A stretch of DNA of 64,000 nucleotides. Origin: Fonticella tunisiensis (GTDB lineage: Bacteria; Bacillota; Clostridia; Clostridiales; Caloramatoraceae). Each line of letters begins with the position of its first letter. The stretch's first letter is position 1. This document shows, piece by piece, positions 25,272 through 33,990 of this stretch. Made by a program: the position numbers and the translations under genes. A model generated the notes under the pieces. That model made no database searches, was not told where the DNA came from, and saw only the letters and a list, made by a program, of their open reading frames with translations. Where the stretch lies: NCBI RefSeq assembly GCF_004364155.1, contig NZ_SOAZ01000004.1, positions 117,264 through 181,263 of the forward strand, given 5' to 3'.

Positions 25272-26354
25272 ATGGCGGATGAAGCAAACAGGGAACTTGA
25301 TAATGAGATAGATGATTTTTTAAGAAAGGTAATAGATAAAGTAAAAGAAAACCAATCAAAAAACGATTTTGATGATATAGAGGATTTCTTTGATGAGTTT
25401 ATAACAAGTTCACTTTCCTACGGCCTAAAGGACGGTAAGAAGGCTCCCTATTTTCCATGTGATACCTGTAAAAGAAAGCAGATAATAACGGAACAGTACA
25501 ACAGGGAATGCAGAAGGGAATACATACCTCCATATGTGGATAAGGATGCAAGGGATTACAAGCTTGCACTTGTAATAGACAGGATAGATGATAAAATAGT
25601 TGAGAAGGTATTCAGGTATCTTCTGCTTAGAATAAGCATCAAGGAAATAACAGACGTTATAGACGACCCGGAGTGGAGAAAGCAGGCTGAGTCATTACTC
25701 CTTGCAAGGGGATATATGTCCTTCATAGAGCAGGAGTTTGGAAGAATAAACAAAAAACTTATTATACAGATACTTTTTGATATAAACTACTGCTATTTTA
25801 ACTACTACTATAAAAGAAACCTCACTGAGCATGAAATTGTGAATATGCTTAAATATTATATAATAATTGTACTTAGGGACAGGATAAAGGAGAGCCTCTT
25901 TAGGATTGTAAAGATTATAGAGCTTGAGCTTGAGTATAAAATTGCAGTTATTGAAAGCGAGATAAGGTACCTTATAAAGTGCATACTCCAGGAGATTTTA
26001 ATAACTCCAATTCCTGCCGCAAACTATAATATAACCTCCTTCAACAAAATAGGAAGCTTAACGGATCTTTTAAAGATTTTAAATGGACTCGATGGTGGAA
26101 AACATGATGAAAGGGGAGATTTCAGACATATAAGGGATACAATAAGAAAGTATGAGAAGGTTATAAGAACAACCCTTGAACTTTTAAACAGGAAGATAAA
26201 GGAATATGAGGATCTCATAAGCCAGAGGACCTTCATCGTTGGAGTCACAGGAATATGCGAGAGGCCAACCGTTACTCCTATAGAAATAAATGGAAGGGAA
26301 CCAATAGTTGTTCCACCCCAACCTGTTATAGTATTAAACCCACCAAAAAAATAG
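25272..26354 (+). CDS. Unknown mainly helical cytoplasmic protein
   Basis: 360 residues; start ATG after caggtgattc. I do not recognise it. The N-terminal 50 residues are highly acidic. A CDTCKRK motif lies near residue 63. Residues 95-300 are predicted long helices with many Ile/Leu/Tyr/Lys/Glu, and a Pro-rich C-terminus ends VVPPQPVIVLNPPKK. No signal peptide or membrane segment. Alone in its transcription unit, with a hairpin after the stop. A spore-coat or cytoskeletal role is conceivable, but nothing in the sequence proves it. Confidence 0.7.
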   Translation: MADEANRELDNEIDDFLRKVIDKVKENQSKNDFDDIEDFFDEFITSSLSYGLKDGKKAPYFPCDTCKRKQIITEQYNRECRREYIPPYVDKDARDYKLALVIDRIDDKIVEKVFRYLLLRISIKEITDVIDDPEWRKQAESLLLARGYMSFIEQEFGRINKKLIIQILFDINYCYFNYYYKRNLTEHEIVNMLKYYIIIVLRDRIKESLFRIVKIIELELEYKIAVIESEIRYLIKCILQEILITPIPAANYNITSFNKIGSLTDLLKILNGLDGGKHDERGDFRHIRDTIRKYEKVIRTTLELLNRKIKEYEDLISQRTFIVGVTGICERPTVTPIEINGREPIVVPPQPVIVLNPPKK

Positions 26355-26400
26355 GCAGTTTACATTTTAAAATATATACTCTGTAGGCTGCCTTTCTTGT
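26353..26400 (+). terminator. Terminator after unknown gene
   Basis: AGGCAG (26353-26358) and CTGCCT (26388-26393) close a long AT-rich loop containing tttaca/tgtag pairing, followed by TTCTTGTT. Confidence 0.55.
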
Positions 26401-26465
26401 TGTAATTTGTTCATTTTTGAGTTAAATTTATATTATGAGAATTATCTTTTATGAGGTGTTATGTT

Positions 26466-26498
26466 ATGGAAGATGGACCTGGTGAGACAAATAAATAG
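26466..26498 (+). CDS. Possible leader peptide of corA
   Basis: A 10-codon frame (MEDGPGETNK, stop TAG) with GAGGTG 7 bases upstream, the best-placed ribosome-binding site in this region. The acidic and Pro-containing start resembles the ribosome-destabilising Mg2+-sensing leader peptide MgtL (MEPDP...). It ends just before overlapping alternative hairpins and 57 bases before corA. An alternative 22-codon frame starts at 26461 but is too close to the site. Confidence 0.4.
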   Translation: MEDGPGETNK

Positions 26499-26503
26499 AT
26501 CCT

Positions 26504-26539
26504 GTTTCAGGGGCGTTTCTGTATCCTGAAACGGGATAC
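26504..26539 (+). promoter_or_regulatory. Overlapping alternative hairpins before corA
   Basis: Three mutually exclusive stems can form: GTTTCAGG (26504-26511) with CCTGAAAC (26525-26532); CGTTTC (26514-26519) with GAAACG (26528-26533); GTATCC (26521-26526) with GGATAC (26534-26539), which ends 3 bases before the corA ribosome-binding site. This is an attenuator-like layout. Confidence 0.45.
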
Positions 26540-26555
26540 GGAAAGGAGATGCAGC

Positions 26556-27494
26556 ATGATACAGATATTTAAGACAAGCCCCGAGGGGAAAACATCTGAA
26601 ATCGACAGCATTGAACACGGCTGCTGGATTAACCTTAAAAATCCAACAGAGACAGAGCTTGAATACGTTTCCCAAAGGACAGGACTATTTCTTGAGTTTT
26701 TAAGGGCCCCCCTTGATGAAGAGGAGAGCTCAAGAATTGAAGTGGATGAGGACCAGATTTCCGTTATTGTGGACATTCCCGTAATGGATGTTCAAAATAA
26801 ATCCGTTGAGTACTATACAATACCGCTTGGTATAGTGCTTAATGACAGCGTAATCGTAACCGTATGCCTTCAGGATAATAGGGTGATAGATGATTTTGCT
26901 GCTCAGAAGGTTAAAGGCTTCTATACCTTTAAAAAGTCAAGGTTTATACTTCAAATACTTTACAAGATTGCTTCATATTATCTTTGCTACCTTAAGCAGA
27001 TAGACAAAACAAGCCATGTTATAGAGGCAAGGCTTCACAGATCTATGAAAAACAAGGAGCTTATACAGCTTCTATCCCTTGAGAAGAGCCTTGTATATTT
27101 CTCAACATCCCTTAAGGCAAACGAGATAACCCTTGAGAAGATGCTTAAGCTTGAACTTATGCAGAAGTATGAAGAGGACAGGGATGTCCTGGAGGACGTT
27201 ATAATAGAGAACAAGCAGGCAATTGAGATGGCTAATATATACAGCAATATATTGAGCGGCACAATGGATGCCTTTGCATCCATTATATCGAACAACTTAA
27301 ACATAGTAATGAAGTTTCTTGCATCAATAACGATAGTTATGTCCATTCCAACCATGATTGCAAGCTTTTTTGGAATGAACATAGATGCTATGCCCCTTAG
27401 CAAAAACCCCTATGGATTTCCCATTATTATTGGAATTACTGGTATAATATCCGCAGTTGTTGCTTATATACTGGCCAAAAAGAATATGTTTTGA
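26556..27494 (+). CDS. corA: CorA family magnesium/divalent cation transporter
   Basis: 312 residues; start ATG after gaaaggagatgcagc. A large N-terminal cytoplasmic alpha/beta domain with long helices is followed by two C-terminal membrane segments (about 250-270 and 285-307). The GMN signature (FFGMNIDAMPL) closes the first one, near residue 275. CorA forms a pentameric Mg2+ channel in the cell membrane. The leader has a possible regulatory peptide and alternative hairpins. Family call is firm; exact ion (Mg2+, Co2+, Zn2+) is inferred. Confidence 0.92.
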   Translation: MIQIFKTSPEGKTSEIDSIEHGCWINLKNPTETELEYVSQRTGLFLEFLRAPLDEEESSRIEVDEDQISVIVDIPVMDVQNKSVEYYTIPLGIVLNDSVIVTVCLQDNRVIDDFAAQKVKGFYTFKKSRFILQILYKIASYYLCYLKQIDKTSHVIEARLHRSMKNKELIQLLSLEKSLVYFSTSLKANEITLEKMLKLELMQKYEEDRDVLEDVIIENKQAIEMANIYSNILSGTMDAFASIISNNLNIVMKFLASITIVMSIPTMIASFFGMNIDAMPLSKNPYGFPIIIGITGIISAVVAYILAKKNMF

Positions 27495-27656
27495 TGAAGG
27501 TGGCTGTCTTTTTTAGGCAGCCTCCTAAATCATACAGCTATTTATTCACCATAGGAGCTCAACAATTATCAATGGAATAAATTATTTGGTTTAACTAAAA
27601 TTTGAATAGTGATATAATTATATTGGAACCCTATTAAATTTGAAGGAGATGCTAGC

Positions 27657-28766
27657 TTGGCATTATTTTATATAGTTCTTATAATAGTTTTAGCTGTGTT
27701 TCATTTTTATAAAATTAGGGAGTATTCCCATTATAAGTTTTTATACGAAAGGGTAAAGGACGTCAACAACATACTCATAAAGGTGTCTGAAGATTTAAAC
27801 GATTTCCGTGATATAGATGCCCTCTACAAGGAACTTCTCAGGGATACAATAAGCCTTATAGAAGGTGCCCAGACAGGAAGCATACTAATATATAACCCTG
27901 CTAAGGATATAATGGAGTATAAGGCATCCGAAGGGTTTGACTTTAATGAGCTTAAAAAGGTGCGTCTTAAAAAAGAGGAGCTGTTCCTGTATAAAACAAC
28001 AAAGCTCAAATCACCTGATATAATTAAAAACCCAATCATATTCGACAGTGAAAATCTCACAGAGGAGAATTTCGATATGCTAATCTCAACAAAGGCCCTT
28101 GATATTAAATCTACCATGAGTGCCCCGCTTTATGTAAATGGTGAATTCTATGGAATTATAAACGTTGATAATAAAGAAAATGAAAATGCCTTCAGCAAAA
28201 ATGACATAAGACTCATTCAATATATTTCAAGGCATCTTGAAATAGCAATTAAGAACGTTCTTCTCATGAATGAACTGTGGATTGCACTTAGAATAGACAA
28301 GCTTACGGGCATATATAACAGGAGATATTTTGAGGAGATAATGGAAGAAGTAATAAAGACAGCTGAAACGACTGGCAGAAAGTTCTCTCTGGTTATGATA
28401 GATATGGATGACTTTAAACTCATAAACGACACCTATGGGCATAAGGCAGGGGATGAGGTTCTAAAGTTCTTTGCAAAGGTTCTTGATGAGAGTAAAGGAG
28501 AAAACGATATCGTTGCAAGGTATGCGGGTGACGAGTTTATAATGGTCGTTTATGAAGATGATATAGATAGGATTAAGGAAAGGATAGAATGTATGAGGGA
28601 GCGGTTGAAGGACTGCCCCGTTAAAGGAGCCGATGCATCCTTCAGCGCAGGAATTTATACCTATGAGAAGGGCTTTAGTCTTGACCGGCTGGTAAGCCGT
28701 GCAGATGCCAACATGTACAGTGAAAAGAAAGCGAGAAAAGCAGAAAGAGCAGCTGCCTCTGATTAG
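27657..28766 (+). CDS. GAF-GGDEF diguanylate cyclase, membrane anchored
   Basis: 369 residues starting with TTG at 27657, which has aaggag 6 bases before it. One N-terminal membrane segment (2-18) is followed by a short coiled coil, a GAF domain (about 45-195) and a GGDEF domain (about 200-365) that makes c-di-GMP. The active-site loop reads RYAGDEF, an accepted AGDEF variant, and the metal and substrate residues in IDMDDFKLINDTYGHKAGDEVL are intact, so catalysis is expected. No upstream inhibitory-site RxxD is evident. Monocistronic. Confidence 0.92.
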   Translation: MALFYIVLIIVLAVFHFYKIREYSHYKFLYERVKDVNNILIKVSEDLNDFRDIDALYKELLRDTISLIEGAQTGSILIYNPAKDIMEYKASEGFDFNELKKVRLKKEELFLYKTTKLKSPDIIKNPIIFDSENLTEENFDMLISTKALDIKSTMSAPLYVNGEFYGIINVDNKENENAFSKNDIRLIQYISRHLEIAIKNVLLMNELWIALRIDKLTGIYNRRYFEEIMEEVIKTAETTGRKFSLVMIDMDDFKLINDTYGHKAGDEVLKFFAKVLDESKGENDIVARYAGDEFIMVVYEDDIDRIKERIECMRERLKDCPVKGADASFSAGIYTYEKGFSLDRLVSRADANMYSEKKARKAERAAASD

Positions 28767-28878
28767 GGAAGCCTGTTGCATTGTAAAATTCATTTTAACA
28801 AAATAACTTGCATGAAAAAACATAAATGTTAAAATATTAAAAGTAACATACAAAATAATTAATGGTGGAGGTAGTCAT

Positions 28879-29244
28879 ATGTCTTTAAAGGGCAACATGG
28901 AGATGATCCTAAGCAACGCAATGATTAAATTTGAAAAGGAAGAGGTAGGACGTGGAGCAGAGGAAGCGATGGCCCACATTTTTAAAGACATGATCATTAT
29001 AAGGCTTAAAAAGGTCCTGACCCCTGCTGAAAAAACCCTTGCCCTTACACAGGAGGGGAGAAGAACCATAAAGGAATTTAGATATATGCTTGAAGATGTG
29101 CTCAGAACCAAAATGGAGAAGCTGGTTGAGGATATTGTAGGGGTTAAGGTTGTAAGCCTTCACTGCGATATAAGCACCAAAACCGGCGAGTACATCATGG
29201 TTTTTGTTATGGAGAAAAATATTGAAGAAATGCTCGATGCATAG
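28879..29244 (+). CDS. DUF2294 / MpsC-family protein
   Basis: 121 residues; start after ggtggaggtagtcat. The pattern GRGAEEAMAHIFKDMIIIRLKK...LTPAEKTLA followed by a C-terminal strand-helix matches the DUF2294 (MpsC) family, linked in some Gram-positives to a membrane-potential-generating Na+ system. No transport partner genes lie nearby, so the role here is open. Soluble, no signal sequence. Confidence 0.8.
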   Translation: MSLKGNMEMILSNAMIKFEKEEVGRGAEEAMAHIFKDMIIIRLKKVLTPAEKTLALTQEGRRTIKEFRYMLEDVLRTKMEKLVEDIVGVKVVSLHCDISTKTGEYIMVFVMEKNIEEMLDA

Positions 29245-29328
29245 CCACGGGCAATTTTTTTGCATATTTTTTTAAGTCATTGGCAGTTATTTTACAATAG
29301 ATATTATATTTAAGAGGAGGTATTAAAC

Positions 29329-31488
29329 TTGGCAGATATAATTAAGATGCTCTCCTGCGAATTTAACGTGAAGGAATGGCAGATAAAAAACACTGTGGAT
29401 TTAATAGATGCTGGAAATACAATACCCTTTATTGCAAGGTATAGAAAAGAGGCTACAGGAGAGCTTGATGATACAACCCTGAGAAACCTGTTTGAAAGGC
29501 TTACATATCTTAGAAATTTAGAGAGCAGAAAAGAAGAGGTTAAAAGGCTGATTGGTGAGCAGGGAAAGTTGACCGAGGAGCTTGCGGCTAAAATAGACAG
29601 CGCAATCACTGTAACGGAAGTTGACGACATATACAGGCCCTTCAGACCGAAGAAAAGGACGAGGGCTACAATTGCAAAAGAAAAGGGACTTGAGCCCCTG
29701 GCTTTATTTATTCTTGGACAGGATTTTACCACATCCCTTAGGGATGAGGCATCCAGGTACATAAACGAGGAGCTTGGAGTTAAAACGGAGGAAGATGCAA
29801 TATCAGGTGCAATTGATATAATCGCAGAGGACATATCGGATAACGCAGAATTTAGAAAGAGAATAAGGGAGATGACCTTTAGAGAAGGTTTAATAGTATC
29901 TAAGGGAACTAAAGATGAAACATCACCCTATGAAATGTATTATGACTATAGCGAGGCTGTCAAAAGGATCGTTCCCCATAGAATACTTGCAATAAACAGG
30001 GGTGAGAGGGAAGAGTTCCTGTCGGTTAAGATTGAAGCCCCTGTTGACATGATAATCTCCTATCTTGAAGAGAAAATCATAAAAAGGCAGGGAGAGGAAA
30101 CGGAGTACATAAAAGCTGCCGTTAAGGACAGCTACACAAGGCTTATCGCTCCATCCATTGAAAGGGAAATTAGAAATGAGCTTACGGAAAAGGCTGAGGA
30201 GCAGGCTATTAAGGTGTTTGCAGCAAACCTTAAGAGTCTCCTTATGACTTCACCTGTAAAGGGAAAGGTTGTCCTTGGATTTGACCCTGGTTTTAGAACG
30301 GGCTGCAAGGTTGCAGTAGTTGACGAGACCGGAAAGCTCCTGGACACAGCAACAGTATATTCGACGGCCCCCCAAAACGATATTGAGGGAAGCAAGAAGA
30401 AGCTTAAGGAACTTATAAAAAAACACGATGTAGATATCATATCCCTGGGAAATGGTACGGCCTCAAGGGAATCCGAAATATTCCTTTCAGAGCTTATAGC
30501 AGAAGTTGAGAAGGAGATGGGAAAGAAGCTCTACTATGTTGTGGTATCCGAAGCAGGTGCGTCGGTTTACTCAGCATCGGAGCTTGCTGCAAAGGAGTTT
30601 CCGGATATAAATGTATCCCTGAGGGGTGCTGTGTCGATAGCAAGGAGGCTGCAGGATCCCCTTGCAGAGCTTGTTAAGATAGATCCCAAATCCATAGGAG
30701 TTGGCCAGTATCAGCACGATGTATCCCAGAAAAGGCTTGATGAAACCTTAAAGGGAGTTGTTGAGGACTGCGTAAACTCAGTTGGAGTTGATTTAAATAC
30801 CGCATCGCCATCCCTTCTTTCATATATATCGGGAATAAACGCTGCAATTGCCAAAAATATAGTAGAGTACAGGGAAAGCAACGGCAAGTTTAAGAGCAGA
30901 AAGGAGCTTTTAAAGGTTAAAAGGCTTGGTGAAAGGGCCTTTGAACAGTGTGCAGGCTTCCTTAGAATACCTGAAAGCGAAAATGTACTTGATAATACAG
31001 CAGTTCACCCCGAGTCCTATGATGCTGCCGTAGCGGTTTTAGGAAAGCTTGGCTACAGCCTCGAGGACGTCAAAAATAGAAAAATAGGCGATATAGATGG
31101 AAGGGTTCAGGAATATGGAATAGAAAAGCTCTCCGAGGAAGCAAATATAGGGATTCCAACCTTAAGGGATATAATATCAGAGCTTAAAAAGCCAGGAAGG
31201 GATCCAAGGGAGGAACTTCCAAAGCCAATATTCATGTCGGGAGTTATGGAACTTGAGCATTTAAAACCCGGAATGGTGCTCCAGGGAACCGTAAGGAATG
31301 TTGCAGACTTTGGAGCCTTTGTAGACATCGGGGTTCATCAGGATGGGCTTGTGCACATATCCGAGCTTTCAGACAGATACATAAAGCATCCCCTTGAGGT
31401 TGTAAAGGTAGGGGATATAGTAACCGTTAAGGTTTTGGATGTGGATGTGAACAGAAAAAGGATTTCGTTAACTATAAAGGGGGTTTAA
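29329..31488 (+). CDS. tex: Tex family RNA-binding transcription accessory protein
   Basis: 719 residues, start TTG at 29329 behind aagaggagg. Domain order: N-terminal helix-turn-helix region, YqgF-like RNase H fold (LGFDPGFRTGCKVAVVD near 318), two helix-hairpin-helix repeats (GVDLNTASPSLLSYISGI near 484), and a C-terminal S1 domain (LQGTVRNVADFGAFVDIGVH). Tex binds nucleic acids and is a widely conserved factor of transcription and stress tolerance. Full length. The end of the gene merges with a repeat fragment. Confidence 0.96.
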   Translation: MADIIKMLSCEFNVKEWQIKNTVDLIDAGNTIPFIARYRKEATGELDDTTLRNLFERLTYLRNLESRKEEVKRLIGEQGKLTEELAAKIDSAITVTEVDDIYRPFRPKKRTRATIAKEKGLEPLALFILGQDFTTSLRDEASRYINEELGVKTEEDAISGAIDIIAEDISDNAEFRKRIREMTFREGLIVSKGTKDETSPYEMYYDYSEAVKRIVPHRILAINRGEREEFLSVKIEAPVDMIISYLEEKIIKRQGEETEYIKAAVKDSYTRLIAPSIEREIRNELTEKAEEQAIKVFAANLKSLLMTSPVKGKVVLGFDPGFRTGCKVAVVDETGKLLDTATVYSTAPQNDIEGSKKKLKELIKKHDVDIISLGNGTASRESEIFLSELIAEVEKEMGKKLYYVVVSEAGASVYSASELAAKEFPDINVSLRGAVSIARRLQDPLAELVKIDPKSIGVGQYQHDVSQKRLDETLKGVVEDCVNSVGVDLNTASPSLLSYISGINAAIAKNIVEYRESNGKFKSRKELLKVKRLGERAFEQCAGFLRIPESENVLDNTAVHPESYDAAVAVLGKLGYSLEDVKNRKIGDIDGRVQEYGIEKLSEEANIGIPTLRDIISELKKPGRDPREELPKPIFMSGVMELEHLKPGMVLQGTVRNVADFGAFVDIGVHQDGLVHISELSDRYIKHPLEVVKVGDIVTVKVLDVDVNRKRISLTIKGV

Positions 31489-31496
31489 CGCCCCTT

Positions 31497-31600
31497 TTGC
31501 TAAGCGTACTGGTGAATGAAATATATTTTTTATCGCAGCGTCTACCTGTAAATATTATCCACCTTTATTCCAATGGACTTTTCAAAGGAGCACTTATGGG
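31497..31600. repeat. Half copy of MITE-like repeat
   Basis: Starts ttgctaagcgtactggtgaatg 9 bases after the tex stop and continues through the core end tatattttttatcgcagcg to the outer arm tccaatggacttttcaaag. The other half is missing. Confidence 0.8.
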
Positions 31601-31624
31601 AATGGGGGGATTAAAATGCTTTAA

Positions 31625-31687
31625 ATTAAAAGTGGCAAAGTTATAACTATGGCCGGGAAGAACTTCGAACCGAAGTGGTCATTGTAA
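31625..31687 (+). pseudogene. Remnant of a paralogous amidohydrolase N-terminus
   Basis: Codons from 31625 read IKSGKVITMAGKNFEPKWSL then TAA. The first twelve residues match IKNGKILTMAGK at the start of the intact amidohydrolase 100 bases downstream. The nucleotide sequences differ, so it is a diverged paralogue remnant and not a fresh duplication. Confidence 0.6.
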
Positions 31688-31716
31688 ATGGAGAAATGTA
31701 TATAGGAGGGATAAAA

Positions 31717-32874
31717 GTGATACTAATTAAAAACGGAAAAATCCTGACTATGGCAGGGAAAACCATAGAAAATGGGGAAGTTCTAATCGACAATGGCAAA
31801 ATAGTTGATGTTGGGGAGGAAATAGTTGCACCCCTTGACTGCCAGGTAATCGATGCCGAAGGCGGGTACGTTATGCCAGGAATAATAGATGCCCACTGCC
31901 ATATAGGAATGTGGGAAGATGGAATGGGTTTTGAGGGGGCAGACGGAAACGAGGCAACTGACCCTGTAACCCCGCAGCTAAGGGCAATAGATGCCATAAA
32001 CCCTGCAGACTTTTCCTTTAAGGAAGCATATGAAAACGGGGTAACCTGTGTATGTACAGGCCCCGGAAGCGCAAACGTAATTGGAGGGACCTTTACAATA
32101 ATTAAAACCAGAGGGAAAAGAATAGACGACATGGTGGTAAAGGAGCCTGCCGCCATGAAGATAGCCTTTGGGGAAAATCCAAAGAGGGTATACAATTCAA
32201 AGAACAGAATGCCCTCAACAAGAATGGGAACTGCAGCACTTCTCAGGGAAACCCTTTATAAGGCAAAGAGCTACCTTGCAAAGAAGGAAAAGGCAGAAAA
32301 GGATCCGGACAAGATGCCGGACTTTGATCTTAAGCTTGAGAGCCTTTTTCCAGTTTTAAAGGGAGAAATGCCCCTTAAGGCCCATGCCCACAGGGCAGAC
32401 GATATATTTACTGCCATAAGGATTGCAAAGGAGTTTGGAGTAAAGCTAACCCTTGAGCACTGTACAGAAGGACACCTTATAGCAGAGGAACTAGCCAGGG
32501 AGGGATATCCTGCAGTGGTTGGTCCAACCCTTACAACAAGGTCAAAGATTGAACTTAAGGAACTTACCTTTGAAGCTCCCAAAAAGCTTGCCGAGGCAGG
32601 GGTTAAGATAGCCCTTATGACTGACCATCCTGTAATTCCTGTTCACTACCTTCCTCTTTGTGCGGCCCTTGCCGTTAAGGCAGGCCTTGATGAGGAAACA
32701 GCCCTTAAGGCAATAACCATAAACCCTGCTGAAATACTTGGAATTGCGGACAGGGTAGGCTCCATTGAGAAGGGCAAGGATGCAGACATAGTAATATTTG
32801 ATAAGCATCCACTTGACGTTCAGGCCAATGCAAGGTATGTTTTAATTGATGGAGAGATAGTTTCAAGAAAATAA
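31717..32874 (+). CDS. Metal-dependent amidohydrolase (imidazolonepropionase-like)
   Basis: 385 residues from GTG 31717, which has taggaggg 7 bases before it. The earlier in-frame ATG at 31675 falls in upstream remnant sequence. Metal-binding motifs of the amidohydrolase superfamily are present: DAHCHIG near residue 57, HAHRADD near 223, EHCTEGH near 246 and TDHPVIP near 308. The substrate is not evident. The family includes imidazolonepropionase, dipeptidases and N-acyl deacylases. It has its own terminator and is cytoplasmic. Confidence 0.88.
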   Translation: MILIKNGKILTMAGKTIENGEVLIDNGKIVDVGEEIVAPLDCQVIDAEGGYVMPGIIDAHCHIGMWEDGMGFEGADGNEATDPVTPQLRAIDAINPADFSFKEAYENGVTCVCTGPGSANVIGGTFTIIKTRGKRIDDMVVKEPAAMKIAFGENPKRVYNSKNRMPSTRMGTAALLRETLYKAKSYLAKKEKAEKDPDKMPDFDLKLESLFPVLKGEMPLKAHAHRADDIFTAIRIAKEFGVKLTLEHCTEGHLIAEELAREGYPAVVGPTLTTRSKIELKELTFEAPKKLAEAGVKIALMTDHPVIPVHYLPLCAALAVKAGLDEETALKAITINPAEILGIADRVGSIEKGKDADIVIFDKHPLDVQANARYVLIDGEIVSRK

Positions 32875-32876
32875 TA

Positions 32877-32904
32877 AGAGGGCGGAATGGAATCCGCCCT
32901 TTTA
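32877..32904 (+). terminator. Terminator after amidohydrolase gene
   Basis: agagggcggaa tgga atccgccctttta. Confidence 0.9.
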
Positions 32905-33033
32905 TTGAAATGGGCTTTTCTAAGAAGCACAACAAGCTATATTGTAAATCCCTGACCCTAAAAGTATAAAATATTTGAAATTTAGTACGATAATTAATGT
33001 GAGTATATAATTTATTAAAAGGCAGGGATTCAG

Positions 33034-33735
33034 GTGTATAACAGTAATTTGTATGACGATATAGTTGCGACTTTAAAGAATAAACCAAAAAAAACAGAAA
33101 TTGATTTTTACAGGAAAAAAGTTGAAACCCTATTTTCTGGAGAGTGCAAAAAAATACTGTACCTTAAAGGCGAGTACATAATTAAAGAAAAACATAAGGA
33201 TTCAAGCATATATTTTGTTGACAGGGGTAAGGTAGTACTCACAAGAAAGGATGTATACGGAAAGGAATACAGCAGCGGATATTTTCTCCCAGGGGAGTTT
33301 TTTGGCTTTTCTTCCCTTATTGATATGCCGGAGGAATTTAACTATAAAGCACTGACGAACTGCAGTTTGCATGTCATAGATACCGAAAGCGTTAAGAATA
33401 AATTGAATGAGGATTATGAACTTAAAAATCACTTTAATGAAATGCTTATAAATATAATGAGAAACGTTTCGTCAAGGCAGGGAAATTTAATACTTGGGGG
33501 CTGCAGGTCTTCCTTTGTCAACTTTGTACTGGAGCATATGTATAACTTTGGCAGCATCGATGAAAACGGCGACATTGTGGTACTGCTTGATGTAACCCTT
33601 GCAGAAATAGCGTCAATCCTTAACATGACAAGAGAAACCCTCTCGAGGATAGTGTCGGAAATGAAGAGGGATGGAATTATAGAGACTAAGAGAAGATTTA
33701 TAAAGATAATTGACATTGCAAGGTTTATTGCGTAG
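33034..33735 (+). CDS. Crp/Fnr family transcriptional regulator
   Basis: 233 residues starting at GTG 33034. The N-terminal cyclic-nucleotide-binding-like domain (about 25-130, with the GEFFGFSSLIDMP loop) is followed by a dimer helix and a C-terminal winged HTH (about 165-230, with the recognition helix in LNMTRETLSRIVSEMKRDG). It lacks the N-terminal Cys cluster of oxygen-sensing FNR, and the cAMP-pocket RxS motif is not apparent, so the effector is unknown. Monocistronic. Confidence 0.9.
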   Translation: MYNSNLYDDIVATLKNKPKKTEIDFYRKKVETLFSGECKKILYLKGEYIIKEKHKDSSIYFVDRGKVVLTRKDVYGKEYSSGYFLPGEFFGFSSLIDMPEEFNYKALTNCSLHVIDTESVKNKLNEDYELKNHFNEMLINIMRNVSSRQGNLILGGCRSSFVNFVLEHMYNFGSIDENGDIVVLLDVTLAEIASILNMTRETLSRIVSEMKRDGIIETKRRFIKIIDIARFIA

Positions 33736-33758
33736 ATTTAAATATTTACAAAAAGGTA

Positions 33759-33787
33759 TTGATTCTTTGTTAAAAAAATAATAGAAT
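33759..33787 (+). promoter_or_regulatory. Promoter of FMN riboswitch-ribU
   Basis: TTGATT (33759-33764), 17-base spacer, TAGAAT (33782-33787). Confidence 0.7.
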
Positions 33788-33797
33788 ATATTTAGAA

Positions 33798-33956
33798 TCT
33801 TCAGGGCAGGGTGAAAGTCCCTACCGGCGGTATAGCCCGCGAGCCGAAAGGCACGATCCGGTGAAACTCCGGGGCCGACAGTTAAAGTCTGGATGAAAGA
33901 AGATGGAACGGAATATTTTGGCCGCTGAAGATTTTCAGCGGCCCTTTATTTTTTCC
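33798..33956 (+). promoter_or_regulatory. FMN riboswitch with terminator
   Basis: The aptamer (33798-33904) contains the RFN-element signatures agggcagggtgaaagtccct, accggcggtatagcccgcga, gatccggtgaaactccgg, ggccgacagttaaagtctg and ggatgaaagaag, closed by atcttc/gaagat. The terminator stem ggccgctgaa (33920-33929)/ttcagcggcc (33934-33943) with a T-run follows. FMN should turn off the riboflavin importer ribU. Confidence 0.98.
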
Positions 33957-33990
33957 TTCCTGCCCTGTAAAATTTAAGGAGGGTTTTTTT

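Noticed and set aside
33769..33787. Rex box in the ribU promoter
   Set aside because: Only one half-site (TTGTTAA) is present; the other half is not recognisable.
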